Assembly (NCBI GenBank): GCA_009741485.1
Contig: CM019216.1
Span: 23,783,119-23,847,118, forward strand
Reading direction: 5' to 3'
DNA length: 64,000 nucleotides
From: Malurus cyaneus samueli
Taxonomy: Eukaryota; Chordata; Aves; Passeriformes; Maluridae
The notes below the pieces were generated by a model. It had not been told where the DNA came from, searched no databases, and worked only from the letters and a program-made list of their open reading frames with translations. Of this stretch, positions 53,542 to 64,000 are shown in pieces. The stretch's first letter is position 1; the number at the start of each line of letters is the position of its first letter. The translations under genes and the position numbers were made by a program.

Positions 53542-53550
53542 ACTTAAAAT

Positions 53551-53715
53551 GTAACCCGATTCCGACCTGTCACGTTATAGTGCAGTGTCCCTAACGTTGA
53601 TTCTCCGTCTTCTACTGCACACTTTCCCAACTATTGCAGATGCGAGGAGTGGGACTCTGGTGTGTACTGGGACTGCTTTACGCTACAGCGCCCCCATCGT
53701 CCGCCGAGACGTGCT
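53551..53715 (-). promoter_or_regulatory. CpG-dense block with adjoining T20 tract
   Basis: About 12 CpG dinucleotides occur in 165 bp, against very few per kilobase around it. The block is directly preceded on the plus strand by a T20 run (53522-53541). Read on the minus strand it is therefore a GC-rich sequence followed by AAGTAAAAA..., like a retroposed, polyadenylated RNA. It also contains GGGGGCGCTGTAGCG, which shares the GGGGGCGCT core of CTCF sites but lacks the usual CCA(C/G) half. Retrocopy, insulator or an isolated promoter are all open. No open frame of note runs through it. Confidence 0.4.
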
Positions 53716-55743
53716 CTTATATGTAATAAAATTATTGTGCATTAATTCAGTAGTTTAGCCAGAAGTCATTACATAAATGAATAAATTGCAATGACCTCAT
53801 CATCTTAGAGTGATGAAATTAATTTGCTAAAGCAGTTGCAGAAACTGGAAATAAGAAAAATACGTATGAAATGAAGTTAACACTTCTGAAGACTTTTCCC
53901 AATGCCAACCGAGCTCTATAGGACACAATCACTGTAGACTTCCCAGATAATTGAAACCATCCATTTACTTGAAAATTGATTCTCTAAATACACAAACCCT
54001 CCTACTGAAATGGTGCAAGAAACAAACAGGAAGAATACATTTTCTGTTTGTAGAACATAATATTCATTCTGCACTATTTTAGTAGCCAATTAAATGAAAT
54101 TACAGGATTACGTCAGGTGAACTAAAGCACTGCAGCATCAGGGTTAAATCATGTATCTAGTCATATCTATAAAGCTCATGGTTTAGACCTAAGAAATTAC
54201 TTGCACTGTTCAGAACAGACAGATGACACACCACCCAGCTCTGACAGACAGGAGTATGAAAAACTAATTTTAGAAGCTGCATTTTGGCATACTGCTTGCT
54301 TTCCTGGGTAGAGGAGGGTGTTGGACTAGTGAGTGGTGTTAGAGGAAAAGAAATGCAAGAACTCCCATCTTCTGCCAGATAAGATGCTAATATTTCTCCC
54401 TGATACCTTTTTGGAAAGCAGCTGCCTCCAAAGGAGAGCTTTAAAAGGAGGCCAATGCAAAGGCCAGAAACTTATCAACAGCAGTCCTTTCAGTGGTCAC
54501 TGAGCAGGGCCTTGAGCTATGACCCATCAATATAACATCCAGCAGAACACAAAACTCTCAAGAGAAGGTAAAAGATTCATCGCTACATTATTGTTGTATG
54601 CTTTCATTTGAGAAAAAAGCCACACAATCATAGAGGTAATAAGGATGTGAGATAAAAGTCCTGCAGTGAACATTCTGAATTGAAATGCATTATCAATATC
54701 ACAGAACACTAAGGTGATACACAAACCATCATAAAATAAGAAATAAGCTGCACTGCAACTGTAGGAAGGAAGTAATTTGTTACACACCTCATATTTGATG
54801 GCTGTGAGCACAATACTTAACACATTCCTGAAAACACCTAATTCACAGCACAATACATGATTGTCATCTAAGTTCTCCAACTTTATTTCCCTGAATAATA
54901 CATTGTTTTCATCAATCTGAGCTGAAATGGCATTTTAAATTCCTTGCCAACCTATATTAAAAAGTGTTTTGAATATGTAAATGAAGAAAACCTATTTCTT
55001 ACTATGAGATACCTGACTTAGACTCATGTTTTGTGAGCCAGACTGCTTAGCCATTTATCTGCTCTATTTTAAACCCCACTGAATACTCACTATAATCTGT
55101 TATATGCATTTAGTTGTAAATATTTCCCTCTGTTTTTTAGCAGAGTGAACAATGAGCAATATTTATTACAAAAGCTTGATAGAATATGGCTTTATAAACA
55201 TGAAGTTCTTTTTTTTTTTTAAATTACTGAATTACAGAGATGTAGTTCATTTGCATTATGGCCAGCTGAGAAGGAAGCAATCAGCAAATGCATTCAGCAT
55301 AAATAAAACTTGTTTATATAATTTTATAGTTCTCATAGACTGTTCCTGGAAAATATAGTGATCATGAGCTCTAGAAACCTCTGACTCTCTTGGCAGGGCT
55401 AATTGGAAACAAAACACCATTATCTGTCATTAGCATTCATTACCTTCAAGCCACATGAAGTGTAATTTACTTAAAGTACATGCACCCACCTGAAAACAGG
55501 ATGCAACACATTTTATAAAGCAGACAGGATTAACTCATTACCAAATTCTCAGCTTTTATTTGCACTGTACTTGAACACCAGATTTCTGAAATATAGAGAT
55601 CACGATGTGTACCATGACTTAGACTTTAGCAACCTTCTACATGTGGCACTCATGGAAAAACTGATAGACACAGGGGCTTGTATCTTACAAGCAGTTTAAT
55701 TTGGTTTGTGTCCACAAAACTAATGTAATTTTTCTCTGTAAGA

Positions 55744-55779
55744 AACGCTTACAACAAAGATAACGCTTACAACAAAGAT
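55744..55779. repeat. Perfect 18-bp tandem duplication
   Basis: The unit aacgcttacaacaaagat is present twice in direct succession without a mismatch (55744-55761 and 55762-55779). Identity suggests a recent slippage or repair event. Confidence 0.95.
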
Positions 55780-57534
55780 CTATGATCCCGTCCTAATTCC
55801 TATTCTGCAGGCAATGAGATTAATAATAATATGCTGTTAATCTTCATAATCTTTACCTATTTATCCTAATTTTTTTTAATTTTTCATTTTGGCTAATGTT
55901 TTTGAATATGTTCATTTTAAAGATTTGGAATCAAAGTTTCCATAAATTTGTGATCTGTTCTCTTCATGCTGATACAGCCGGATCAGTTTCAAAAAAACCC
56001 CAAAACCCCAAACCAACACAAGATGCTTGTTTTTGAGAGATAAGGGTCCTTTAGTGCCTTCAAACCTGTAATTTCTAGGGGTCCTATGATATGACATAAG
56101 CTCGAGTATGGAGTCTGTATCTAAAAGGCAACCTCAAAAGCCAACAAAGACTTTTAACCTCTCACTAACTGGGACTTTTTCAAAATGATATTAGTGGAAA
56201 AAAAAGAATTTCAGTATGACTGTGTCAACACCCATAGGAAGGAACACAGCTTTTTGCCCAAAAGGCTGTAGAGAATAGTGCTTTAAAGTGGTTTAGGCTG
56301 AGAACCACAAACAAAAGTGCTAAGATTGAAGCCACAAAACCCTGACTTTTGGGTCAACAAGCCACCCAAGGGAAGCGTGATGTTCACCACTCACAGGTCA
56401 ATGGGGTTAGGTACAGGAAAACATGACTTTAATGAATAGACTGCATTAGCCTTTGAAAAATCTCTTCCTGCACCTGCAGGAAGCTGCTGGCAAGAGACCC
56501 TGGGTTAGCAACATTACCATCTGGCTCCCTGGCTGCTCTTACAGCTGCAGTAATGTAAGGCAGCAGAACACTGCAAGAACGAAAGAAGTACTTCTTGTTC
56601 CCTTGTGCTTTCTGGTTGTGTGTGTTTTTTTTGTTTTGTTCTTTCTTTCTCTCTTTTTGTTCTTTGCTCTTCATTTATTGAAGGATGCATCTAAGCTTTT
56701 ATTCTCAAGTGTGGCTGCAGACATACAATGGGCTCTCTAAAGTAAAAGCTTTAGAAAGGTACAAGAAAGAGTTCATCTTCTTTAAACACCGCCAATGTGA
56801 ATCTGTAAAGAAACATGTTCTGTAGTCTGAGAAACTTAAAGCCTTTGTAAAGACCTGTAAACTTAGATTTAGCAGATTATATTTTCCTGTAAAAACATTT
56901 CATTTTTCTTTTCTGATGATACTTTTTAGCTGGGAGAGTATTTGTTAGTATAATATAAGCATATTTCACTGGAAAATATTTGGGAAAGGGCTGGTCAATT
57001 TAGTAAAGAGGCTGTTGATAAATTCTTGGAATTATAACTCTGCCATTAGATAATAATGAAACTTCTTTTGTGAAATACAGAGAGTCAGCTGATGCCAGTG
57101 AAGTTCCACAGTTCAAACTCATAATGAAATAGGCTAAAAATGTGTACATTAGGCTTTAAAGAAGTAAAAATAATTTGAGATACTTCCATTTCCATGTTGT
57201 AGCACTTGACAGTGTGAGAATGAACCAATATTGTGGTTTAGGATCGGAACTCTCTGAGGAGGGATTCCCAGCCTTTGCCAGTTTGCAATCAGCATCTATA
57301 CACAGGTACAGATAAATGAGCCTTTATCCCTCCTCAGAGATATATCCCAGTCAAGGTTACCTTTAGACAACAGATCTTGAGTCAAGCTAACACCAAGAAT
57401 AGCTCACAAGGATCCCTAGAGGTGGGATCTAATATTTTAGAAGTGGGATTCAATATTTTAGACAAAATGCATCTCTTTTTCACATCCTCAAATGGATCCT
57501 TTAAACTCTTGGTCTATATGCAATTATCTTCCTG

Positions 57535-57571
57535 TTTCCCTATATAATTTCCCTATATAATTCCTATATAA
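57535..57571. repeat. 13-bp tandem repeat (about 3 copies)
   Basis: The unit tttccctatataa occurs twice exactly (57535-57547 and 57548-57560), followed by a shortened third copy ttcctatataa. This is a small, recent-looking minisatellite. Confidence 0.9.
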
Positions 57572-60500
57572 TTTCTTAATCTTTGGCATTTTCAACTTCC
57601 AACATCAATAACTGGTACAAATATTCAGTTCCTGCGCTAACAGGATCCAGTGTAACACTACTGCAGTTGTTTTATGTAAGACTATATTTGTAAAGCTTCT
57701 GCCTCCTACATGAGGGAGGGAGCCAGCAGGATTTAACACACCGTTGGCCATGAAAGAAAAGCTGTTTTCACAAAGCAGTATAATTCTGTTTGGAAGAGAG
57801 GTGAGCAAGATCTGCATTCACATAAATTCCAATACACAACATTTTGACAAATATCTCATAGTGGAAGTGGGTGAATAAAAAATAATCCTTCTAGGAATCT
57901 GAAACTTATGGAATTTGAAACTTACACATTTTTACTTAATACAACATTAGGATGGGAAAGATGACAAATCTTTTGAATATAGGAACTTACAGGATTCGGC
58001 CTTAAATCACAAATATAGTCCTTTACTTAATACTTCTTTAGAACTAATGGAATAATATGATGAACATTTTAGTGGATAAAATTTGCCTTTTTCTGAAAGC
58101 TCAATTTTGATTGTATCCAATATTTTTAACAGAGAAGAATATCTCCATTACCATATTTATTCCTGGACTTATTTAGTAGCTTACAGTATGCCTGAAGTTA
58201 AACTCGATTTCAACTGTCTCCAGCAGTTCTGTATGTTCAATTTATTGCTACTAAAATATGAATTTTAAAAAATTATAAATAATGAAAGCAGTCAAGTTAT
58301 ACAAGTATGGGATTGGAGAGCCAGCATGATTGCAAGATGATGTCGGGTTCTGAACTTTTTCGCAAAATACGAAATAGAAAAAAAATTTCCATTTTATTTC
58401 ATATGACAATTTCTATTTACTTCTGTACATTCCACTGCAATTTTCTTACAGACACAGAATTATGATTAACTATTTCAGAATATAATACAAAATGTCTGCA
58501 GACATAGTATTTGCAAAGGGAATGATGCAGCACTTTAGGAATCCTACCCAGTTTTAGAGTAAAAACTTTTCTCTAGTTCAGAGTAGAGAAATTTGATTCC
58601 ATTTTGCTCATTGAATCAAATAAATGAGAGGTGGCATTTGGAAACAGTTTTTGATGATGAATGCCATAAGTAGATTGCTGTGAAGATACATAAAATGTCA
58701 TATTCTAGGCTTCCTGCCTTGATTGATTTCAACAGGTTGGAAATAAAACACAGAAAAATCTTTATTTACGGACAGGCGGATATGAGCACAAAGCCAAAAT
58801 GAAATATGACCAAATATAAATACAATGCATAGTGCTTAGAAAGTAAAAGAGTGAGTAGGTGAGAAAATAATAATGAATATCTAAGTTTGCAAAGAATCAA
58901 TGTAACCATTCTACCTACTGTAGCTTGGACTATATTAGCGTGTCTGATATATTTTACTACATAGTAATATTTTGATAGTGAGACAGAACTGTGCAAAACT
59001 CTGATTATATTAAAAAAAATTAACTATGTGATAATCTACTAACTGGACTATTGATTAGTCACAGTCCTGTCCAACCATTGCTTTTAAACTAACGACAAAA
59101 TTCTTTCATTTAACTATGGATAGTTCACAACTAATCCACTGGAACTTTTCACAAAGGAAGTAGTTGAAAACAGTGGGACCACTGGGTAGAGTTCACCAAG
59201 AAACATGTACATCCAGCTGAACTTTATATTGCTGTCTTTACAAGTGCACTAGTCTGTTCTTTTACTTGCAGCACGGGTTTGAGGAACTCGTCTTTGGAAA
59301 CAGACATACATAGAAAATCTTGATATCTGGAGGTTGAGCAAGGATAACCAGGACCAACTGGAGCTCAGGCAAATGATGCAAATGATTACTGCAGATACAA
59401 CTGGGTAAAATACTCTTCCTAAATAATTTTGCAGCATGTCCCTGCACTGATGTGATTGCAGCATAAGCCACATAAGTGATGACGACTGAACAGTGGTCCA
59501 TGTCGTACTCCTGCATATCAGATCAGGAAAAAGTAAGTGATCACTAAAGCTCCTGTACTAGCAGCTCACATTGCAGAAAAAGAAGCTGTAAGCACAAGCT
59601 GTAGAGTAGATAACATGATCTTTGCAATAGAAATGATAACCAGGGAATGAAGTTTCTTTTCAAAGTCAGTAACCTGGCATGTATTCAACTTCAGTGGCTC
59701 AATATGCTCTTGAAATTTTCTATGGGTATGGCCCATCTAATAATGTGCATCAGAACAGCAGCACCCATTAAAGGGTGCATGGAAAGGTATTGCTACAAAC
59801 ATACAGTTACTGGCACAATACTACATTGATATGGTCATAGCATCCATTTTCCAGAGCAGCAAAGTGCACACAGGCAGCATTTTTCTCATTTTATTTCTTT
59901 TACTAGTATTGAGAAGCAGATGCCCAATTGGACTTTGCACATGACAGCTATTTTAGGAATAACTGTACCTTTTCAATTAAATACAATTCAGTTAGGTGAA
60001 AGATGTCAGTCAACTTGAGTTTCTGTTACTGCATCTTTTCTTTTTCTCTTCTTCAGTCCTCTAAGATAATCCCATTTTAGCAATTATCTAACAATGTCAG
60101 TCCTCAGATCTTGTAAAAACTTAGAATTTATTACAGACCTATTAATGCCATCTTTCTTTATGTAAAAGTTCATATTCTGCACCATCATTAAAATCTTAGA
60201 GGGTAAATTAAGAGATGACATAGCCTATAACATGCAATTCTGCATCAGAAACAGAAGTTTTGATTGTTTGCTCAGAAGATGCAGGATGGGTGAGCAGGAA
60301 ATGTGTGTCCAGAGGACTGCTGCCTACAGCATTACATAAATTGTTCGCAAGATTAATAGCAAATATTTTGCCAAGAATTGCTTCAAGGTCCTGAAATTGG
60401 GTTACTGTCATTAGTAAGGCTGGGTGCAGGCGGCCATAAGAAATGATTTTTACCTATGTCATCTTGCAGTCACAGTAAGGATGACAACATGCTATCACAA

Positions 60501-60848
60501 TGACAACATGTGTTGCTGTGGGATGGCATCTGTAACAGCAATGTTGTGCACTATTTTCATCTGTCTTTTATCACTGAATTATTTATTCTTCTTGTCAGTA
60601 AGTTATGGGTTTCCCGATATTTACAAGACTATTTAGAGTCTAAGGTGGGAGTCATAAGCTCCTCTTTCTTTAGAAAGCACACACTCGGCAATTTGTTTTG
60701 CTGCTGAACTAAGTTTTGAACAAAAGACATACAGAAAAAAGGCAGAATAAAAACCAGGCAACCAGACATGGAAGCCATTGCCAACAGACCATGTACCTGA
60801 TCACAAAAACCAGGATGGATTGATGGGTGAGGGTTCATGCTAGGCACT

Positions 60849-61491
60849 TGTCCTAGGGTAGCTGAGTGTTTGTATTCCCATCATCTGCTATCTTAGAGGA
60901 AAGATAAACAACCCTTCTGTAACTATCCATTAGTTGAGACTGCTCTGGTTTGTTTTGTGGCCTTCCTCCCTTCAAGGACAGAGAGAGGGAGAGGTACAAG
61001 TCACACACATTCCTGGAGCGGAGGGACTCTGACTGTGGCTCAGTGATGGGGAGGAAGCTGCCTGCTCTCTGGGACTGCTCTTTTTCCTTCTTCTTTGGTC
61101 TTGTTTTTTTTTTTCCTTTTTTTTTTTTTTTTTTTCTCATCTGAGAATTAGAAGATTCCGTGGCGGACAGGCGAGAAAAAATCCTCCAGTGAACCACCGG
61201 AGCAACTCTGTCCAACCCCTCTGGGGTCCCCTGGAGGGAAAGTCACTCCCATGAGGAAAGAAAAGACTTTAAGATCCAACAGCTGGTCCCACAGGTAATA
61301 TAATTTTTTCCCCTCTCCTTTGTGCCTTGTGGGCATATTATTTTTTTGCTTTGTTAAATAAAGATGTTTTTTCCTTTTCTTTTTGTTTTCCTCTCTGTGG
61401 AAAAAGTGTGTTTCTAGGACCAGGGTGTGGAAGGGAGAGGGCTTGCTGAAACTCGGGAGTGTTCACCCCCATTAAATTAGCTCAAACCACA
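60849..61491 (+). mobile_element. LTR-like endogenous retroviral segment
   Basis: This segment of about 640 bp starts TGTCCTAGGG and ends AGCTCAAACCACA, giving TG...CA ends like avian LTRs. On the plus strand it has an AATAAA (about 61357) roughly 130 nt before the end, a position that suits an R/U5 boundary, and a Ser/Pro-type GC-richer stretch (61150-61290) before it. A long pyrimidine tract (61104-61137) interrupts it. The minus orientation cannot be excluded. No exact 4-6 bp target duplication is visible, and the termini do not pair well, so the limits are tentative. Confidence 0.45.
61104..61137 (+). repeat. Poly-pyrimidine tract (T runs broken by CC)
   Basis: T11-CC-T19 followed by ctc lies inside the LTR-like segment. 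In the minus sense it is an A-rich run. Such length-variable tracts are prone to assembly error. Confidence 0.9.
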
Positions 61492-61593
61492 ATAGCAGTG
61501 TGGAACAGGGAAATCATATCAAACCCAAATTTTAAGCTTCATCAGACAATCACTGGCTACCTTTGCTCTCCCCGTTAGGCACCATTGTTTATA

Positions 61594-62043
61594 CTACATA
61601 TAGGTGGGTAAGTTATGCACAAATGGATTAAAGAGAATATACCCTTCCTGGCTCATCCCATGACTGGCCAGCCAGTCCCAGGTAGTGGGACTGATATCTC
61701 TTCTGGCAGTGAGACAGGGTATCTTTGAAATGAAACTGTTAATGCTGGCAGAGACACAAAGGTCAGTGGAGATGACTGCAGATGTGGCAGCAGAGCTGAA
61801 GATGGCTCTGCTGGCCATCATGGTTCTCAGCTGGTTCATCAGCAACTGATCCATTTGCACAAAATTATTCTGTTGGTCTTGGCTGAGGAGTTTGGCCACA
61901 CTTTGCATGTGGGACAGTCTGATACCTAACAACCTCTGAGTAACTAAGGAGGCTGATCTTCTAGACCCCCATACAAAATTTGCATCCTTTTCTCCTGGTG
62001 ATCTATTGATCTCAGCCCATGAATCCTGGACAGTGGTGATAGT
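61594..62043 (-). other. 149-codon open frame of unknown origin, possibly retroelement-derived
   Basis: The minus strand is open from just after a TGA (62044-62046) to the stop at 61594. A Met occurs at 61932, but the open frame starts earlier. The translation looks protein-like rather than low-complexity: five Trp, a Gln/Leu-rich helical stretch (about residues 50-80, containing LLSQDQQNNFVQMDQLL), then an Ala/Ser-rich hydrophobic segment and a Trp-containing tail. It starts about 100 nt from the LTR-like segment at 60849-61491. A helical repeat followed by a hydrophobic segment would suit a fragment of a retroviral envelope transmembrane part, but I do not recognise a specific family. Chance is not excluded, since another open frame of the same length exists elsewhere in the window. 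Confidence 0.3.
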
Positions 62044-64000
62044 TCAACAGACTTAGAAGCTCCTGGTAAAAAAATCAAAAAGTATATTACATTTTGGAAG
62101 ATAATACGATTCTCCTACATCTTCTGTGTTACAGGTGAGCTGGAAATTGACACCTCTACGATATTTTATATCATGTCTACATTTTTAAATAAAGTTGTCA
62201 GACTAAAGGTTTGGGAGGTAAATCTAACTGGCAGAAAGGTTTTGAGTGTCCTTTGCCTGACTTTCAAGTACATGGGGAGTAGTGTATGAACTTAACAACT
62301 ACTAAATATCTCTTGGTGTGTCGGGACAGGCAGATATTCTCACTGAAATCCACCTTCACATTATATGGAAGGGAGGGAAAGAGAGAGGAAAACAAGGTTT
62401 CACTGGGAAATTTAGAGTACAGTGCATTACTGTTAATGGGAAGTGTGTCAGATCAGATATCTTCTCCTGCCCAGTGAAATGCTTGTTTCCTTGTTCTCTT
62501 TGTTACTGGACAGAGCATTTATTTTAAGTACCCTAAAAACTGTATTTTGACATCTGTATGAACAAATTTCTAAAATGAGCAGGGTTTCTAAATGTCCTCA
62601 GAAAATGTGTAGTCTTTCATGGAATCCTGTAAATAATGCTCACAGACTCAGTTGGGAAGGACAGATGGTTGTTTATTTGAATCTGTCTTGAGGATCCATC
62701 TTGTGCTCTGGGTTGTCATTATGGGGCAGGAGCAAAAGGAGTAACAAAGGTGGCTCTACAAACACATCGTCTGCTAATTAAGGCAAGGCACACCTTGACT
62801 GTGTCACAATCTCTTATTTCTAAAACTAGAAACTGCACAACTTAATAAGGTACAGATGGCAGTCACCATAGTGAGAATCCTGCTTTTCTCTTTCTTCCAA
62901 TTGCTTCTTGTGTCCATTTCAAAGTGTGCTTGAGGTGCCTCTTAGCTCGTTCAGGCATGGAGACTTATTGTGGGTTTCATTCCAGTCTGATTCTGAGACT
63001 CTGTCATGACCTCTTCCACTAGGTGACCCCATCCCACTATGTTCAGCCTAAAAATCAGACTGTTGTCATAAGGACAGAGCTTTCTGTCTGGAGAAGTTCT
63101 TTAGGAAGTCCATTAGAGAAGGACATATACAAAATGCATTGTTGGATGTGCAACTTTATCCCTGACTTATAGTACAAATTTTTAGATAATTGTATACTAA
63201 AGTACAGCATCAGAATGGTCTTGGGGATCGGTATTTTTGGTGCTCCTACTAAACCATAATCCCATGTTGTAGCACTGTGTATGTCAGTATTGTGCTAATT
63301 TTCTCTGCTGTTGGCAGAGCCTAGTTTGCAAAATTTGAAATCAGAGCTCTTGGACATCAAAAGGACTAAGGCCTCCAAACAAAACACATAAGTGCAGAAA
63401 GTTCCTGACAAATGGGAAGTAGAGAGAAGGTCTGGAACAGAAAGGCAGGGCTAAGAGGGGTGGTGGTGGCAGGCTGCCCAAACTCCACCTTCACTCTGTG
63501 CATGGGGTGAGCAGGGGAACCAGGCATGACTTGTGTGCTCTGCTCTAAAGCACACTGAATCCAGCCTGAGCTCACACCATCCACCCTGTCTGCTCATGGC
63601 CCTCCACCAAACACATTCTTCTTTTTGAAGGAAGGAAGAGAGTAAGGTTTGGCCAACACACACCATCAGATGCAGTCAGACAACAGTTTGCACCCTCTCT
63701 AAGAATTTCCACATTGATTCCTTAATAAGCCATAAAAAGCAATGGGAAACACTGCCTTTAACAGGAACAGAAATCTTGGTATTCTGCATTAAGCCACTAA
63801 GTACAATTTTTTCTCATCTCATGTTTTAGAATTTCAGTCAATCCCTGCAGAAGGAAGTAATGATAATTTTCTGGCTGAGCATGGACACTGTCTGCAAGGT
63901 TTTGTTAATTTTCTTCCTCTAAATCATGCACTGGGGACAGATGGATCCGTACTTTGAAGCAGTACTACTTATCTTCTTTGTTAGGTGTGCACATCGTATG

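Larger units (their letters stand above)
51941..64000 (-). other. KHDRBS2: KHDRBS2 preceding intron (partial, runs off the right edge)
   Basis: This is sequence upstream of the 59-nt exon on the minus strand. The exon before it should end in a Tyr/Gln/Thr-rich segment finishing about ...TQTQS, and the Gly/Arg-rich exons should lie further up. I found none of these, so the intron is at least 12 kb. That fits a gene known to have very long introns. It carries the CpG-dense block at 53.5 kb, short tandem duplications at 55.7 and 57.5 kb, an LTR-like segment at 60.8-61.5 kb and an open frame at 61.6-62.0 kb. Nothing else is recognised. Confidence 0.75.

Noticed and set aside
53354..53554. Plus-strand frame ending in a run of Phe residues
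   Set aside because: The Phe run is simply the T20 tract translated, so this is not a gene.
57233..57620. Possible LTR start TGTGGTTTAGG
   Set aside because: It resembles the start of the LTR at 47.4 kb, but no matching CCTAAACC...CA end, TATA box or polyadenylation signal follows at a suitable distance.
60841..61582. 7-bp direct repeat taggcac (60841-60847 and 61576-61582) as a target-site duplication for the LTR-like segment
   Set aside because: Seven bases is too long for the usual retroviral duplication of 4-6 bp, and the enclosed right end does not finish in CA.
1..64000. CRISPR arrays, rRNA, tRNA genes, bacterial operons or riboswitches
   Set aside because: None are seen. The sequence is vertebrate, and no tRNA B-box (GGTTCGAATCC-like) or regularly spaced repeat array was recognised.

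Overview
The window is vertebrate nuclear DNA, AT-rich and strongly CpG-depleted, and most likely from a bird. The bird call rests on a typical CR1 LINE 3' end at about 19.7-20.3 kb, with its ATTCTGTG-type terminus, and on avian-style LTRs near 9.0, 47.4 and 60.8 kb. It is not prokaryotic: there are no operons, CRISPR arrays or rRNA, and I recognised no tRNA. Almost all short open frames look like chance.

The one gene I can name is KHDRBS2 (SLM-1, a Sam68-like STAR RNA-binding protein), on the minus strand. Its two last coding exons are present: a 59-nt exon at 51882-51940 and the terminal exon, whose coding part is 39229-39326. Between them lies an intron of about 12.6 kb. The splice phases agree (phase 1 across the junction) and the joined product gives the Tyr-rich tail ending in HPYGRY. 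The remaining exons, including the KH/QUA domain exons, lie beyond the right edge. A 3'UTR of about 0.7 kb runs leftward to a canonical AATAAA at 38535-38540, with further signals beyond it.

Layout. 1-38.5 kb is sequence downstream of KHDRBS2: no confident gene, a 20-N assembly gap at 4040, MIR-like fossils, a solo LTR on the minus strand (about 8968-9488), the CR1 copy, and several blocks rich in homeodomain-type TAAT sites that read like conserved non-coding elements (2.3-2.56, 20.8-21.1 and 22.2-22.9 kb). 37148-37199 is a candidate extra exon on the KHDRBS2 strand. 38.5-39.3 kb is the terminal exon. 39.3-51.9 kb is an intron with an old MIR and an LTR with matching inverted termini (47370-47876). 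51.9-64 kb is the next intron upstream (partial), with a CpG-dense block carrying a T20 tract, short recent tandem duplications, and an LTR-like segment next to a 149-codon open frame of unknown origin.

No wholly new multi-gene system is visible. The most useful leads are the candidate downstream exon at 37.1 kb, the CpG-dense A-tailed block at 53.5 kb, the STAR-type RNA motifs downstream of the gene, and the non-coding elements around 21-23 kb. All need alignment or RNA evidence that could not be run here.
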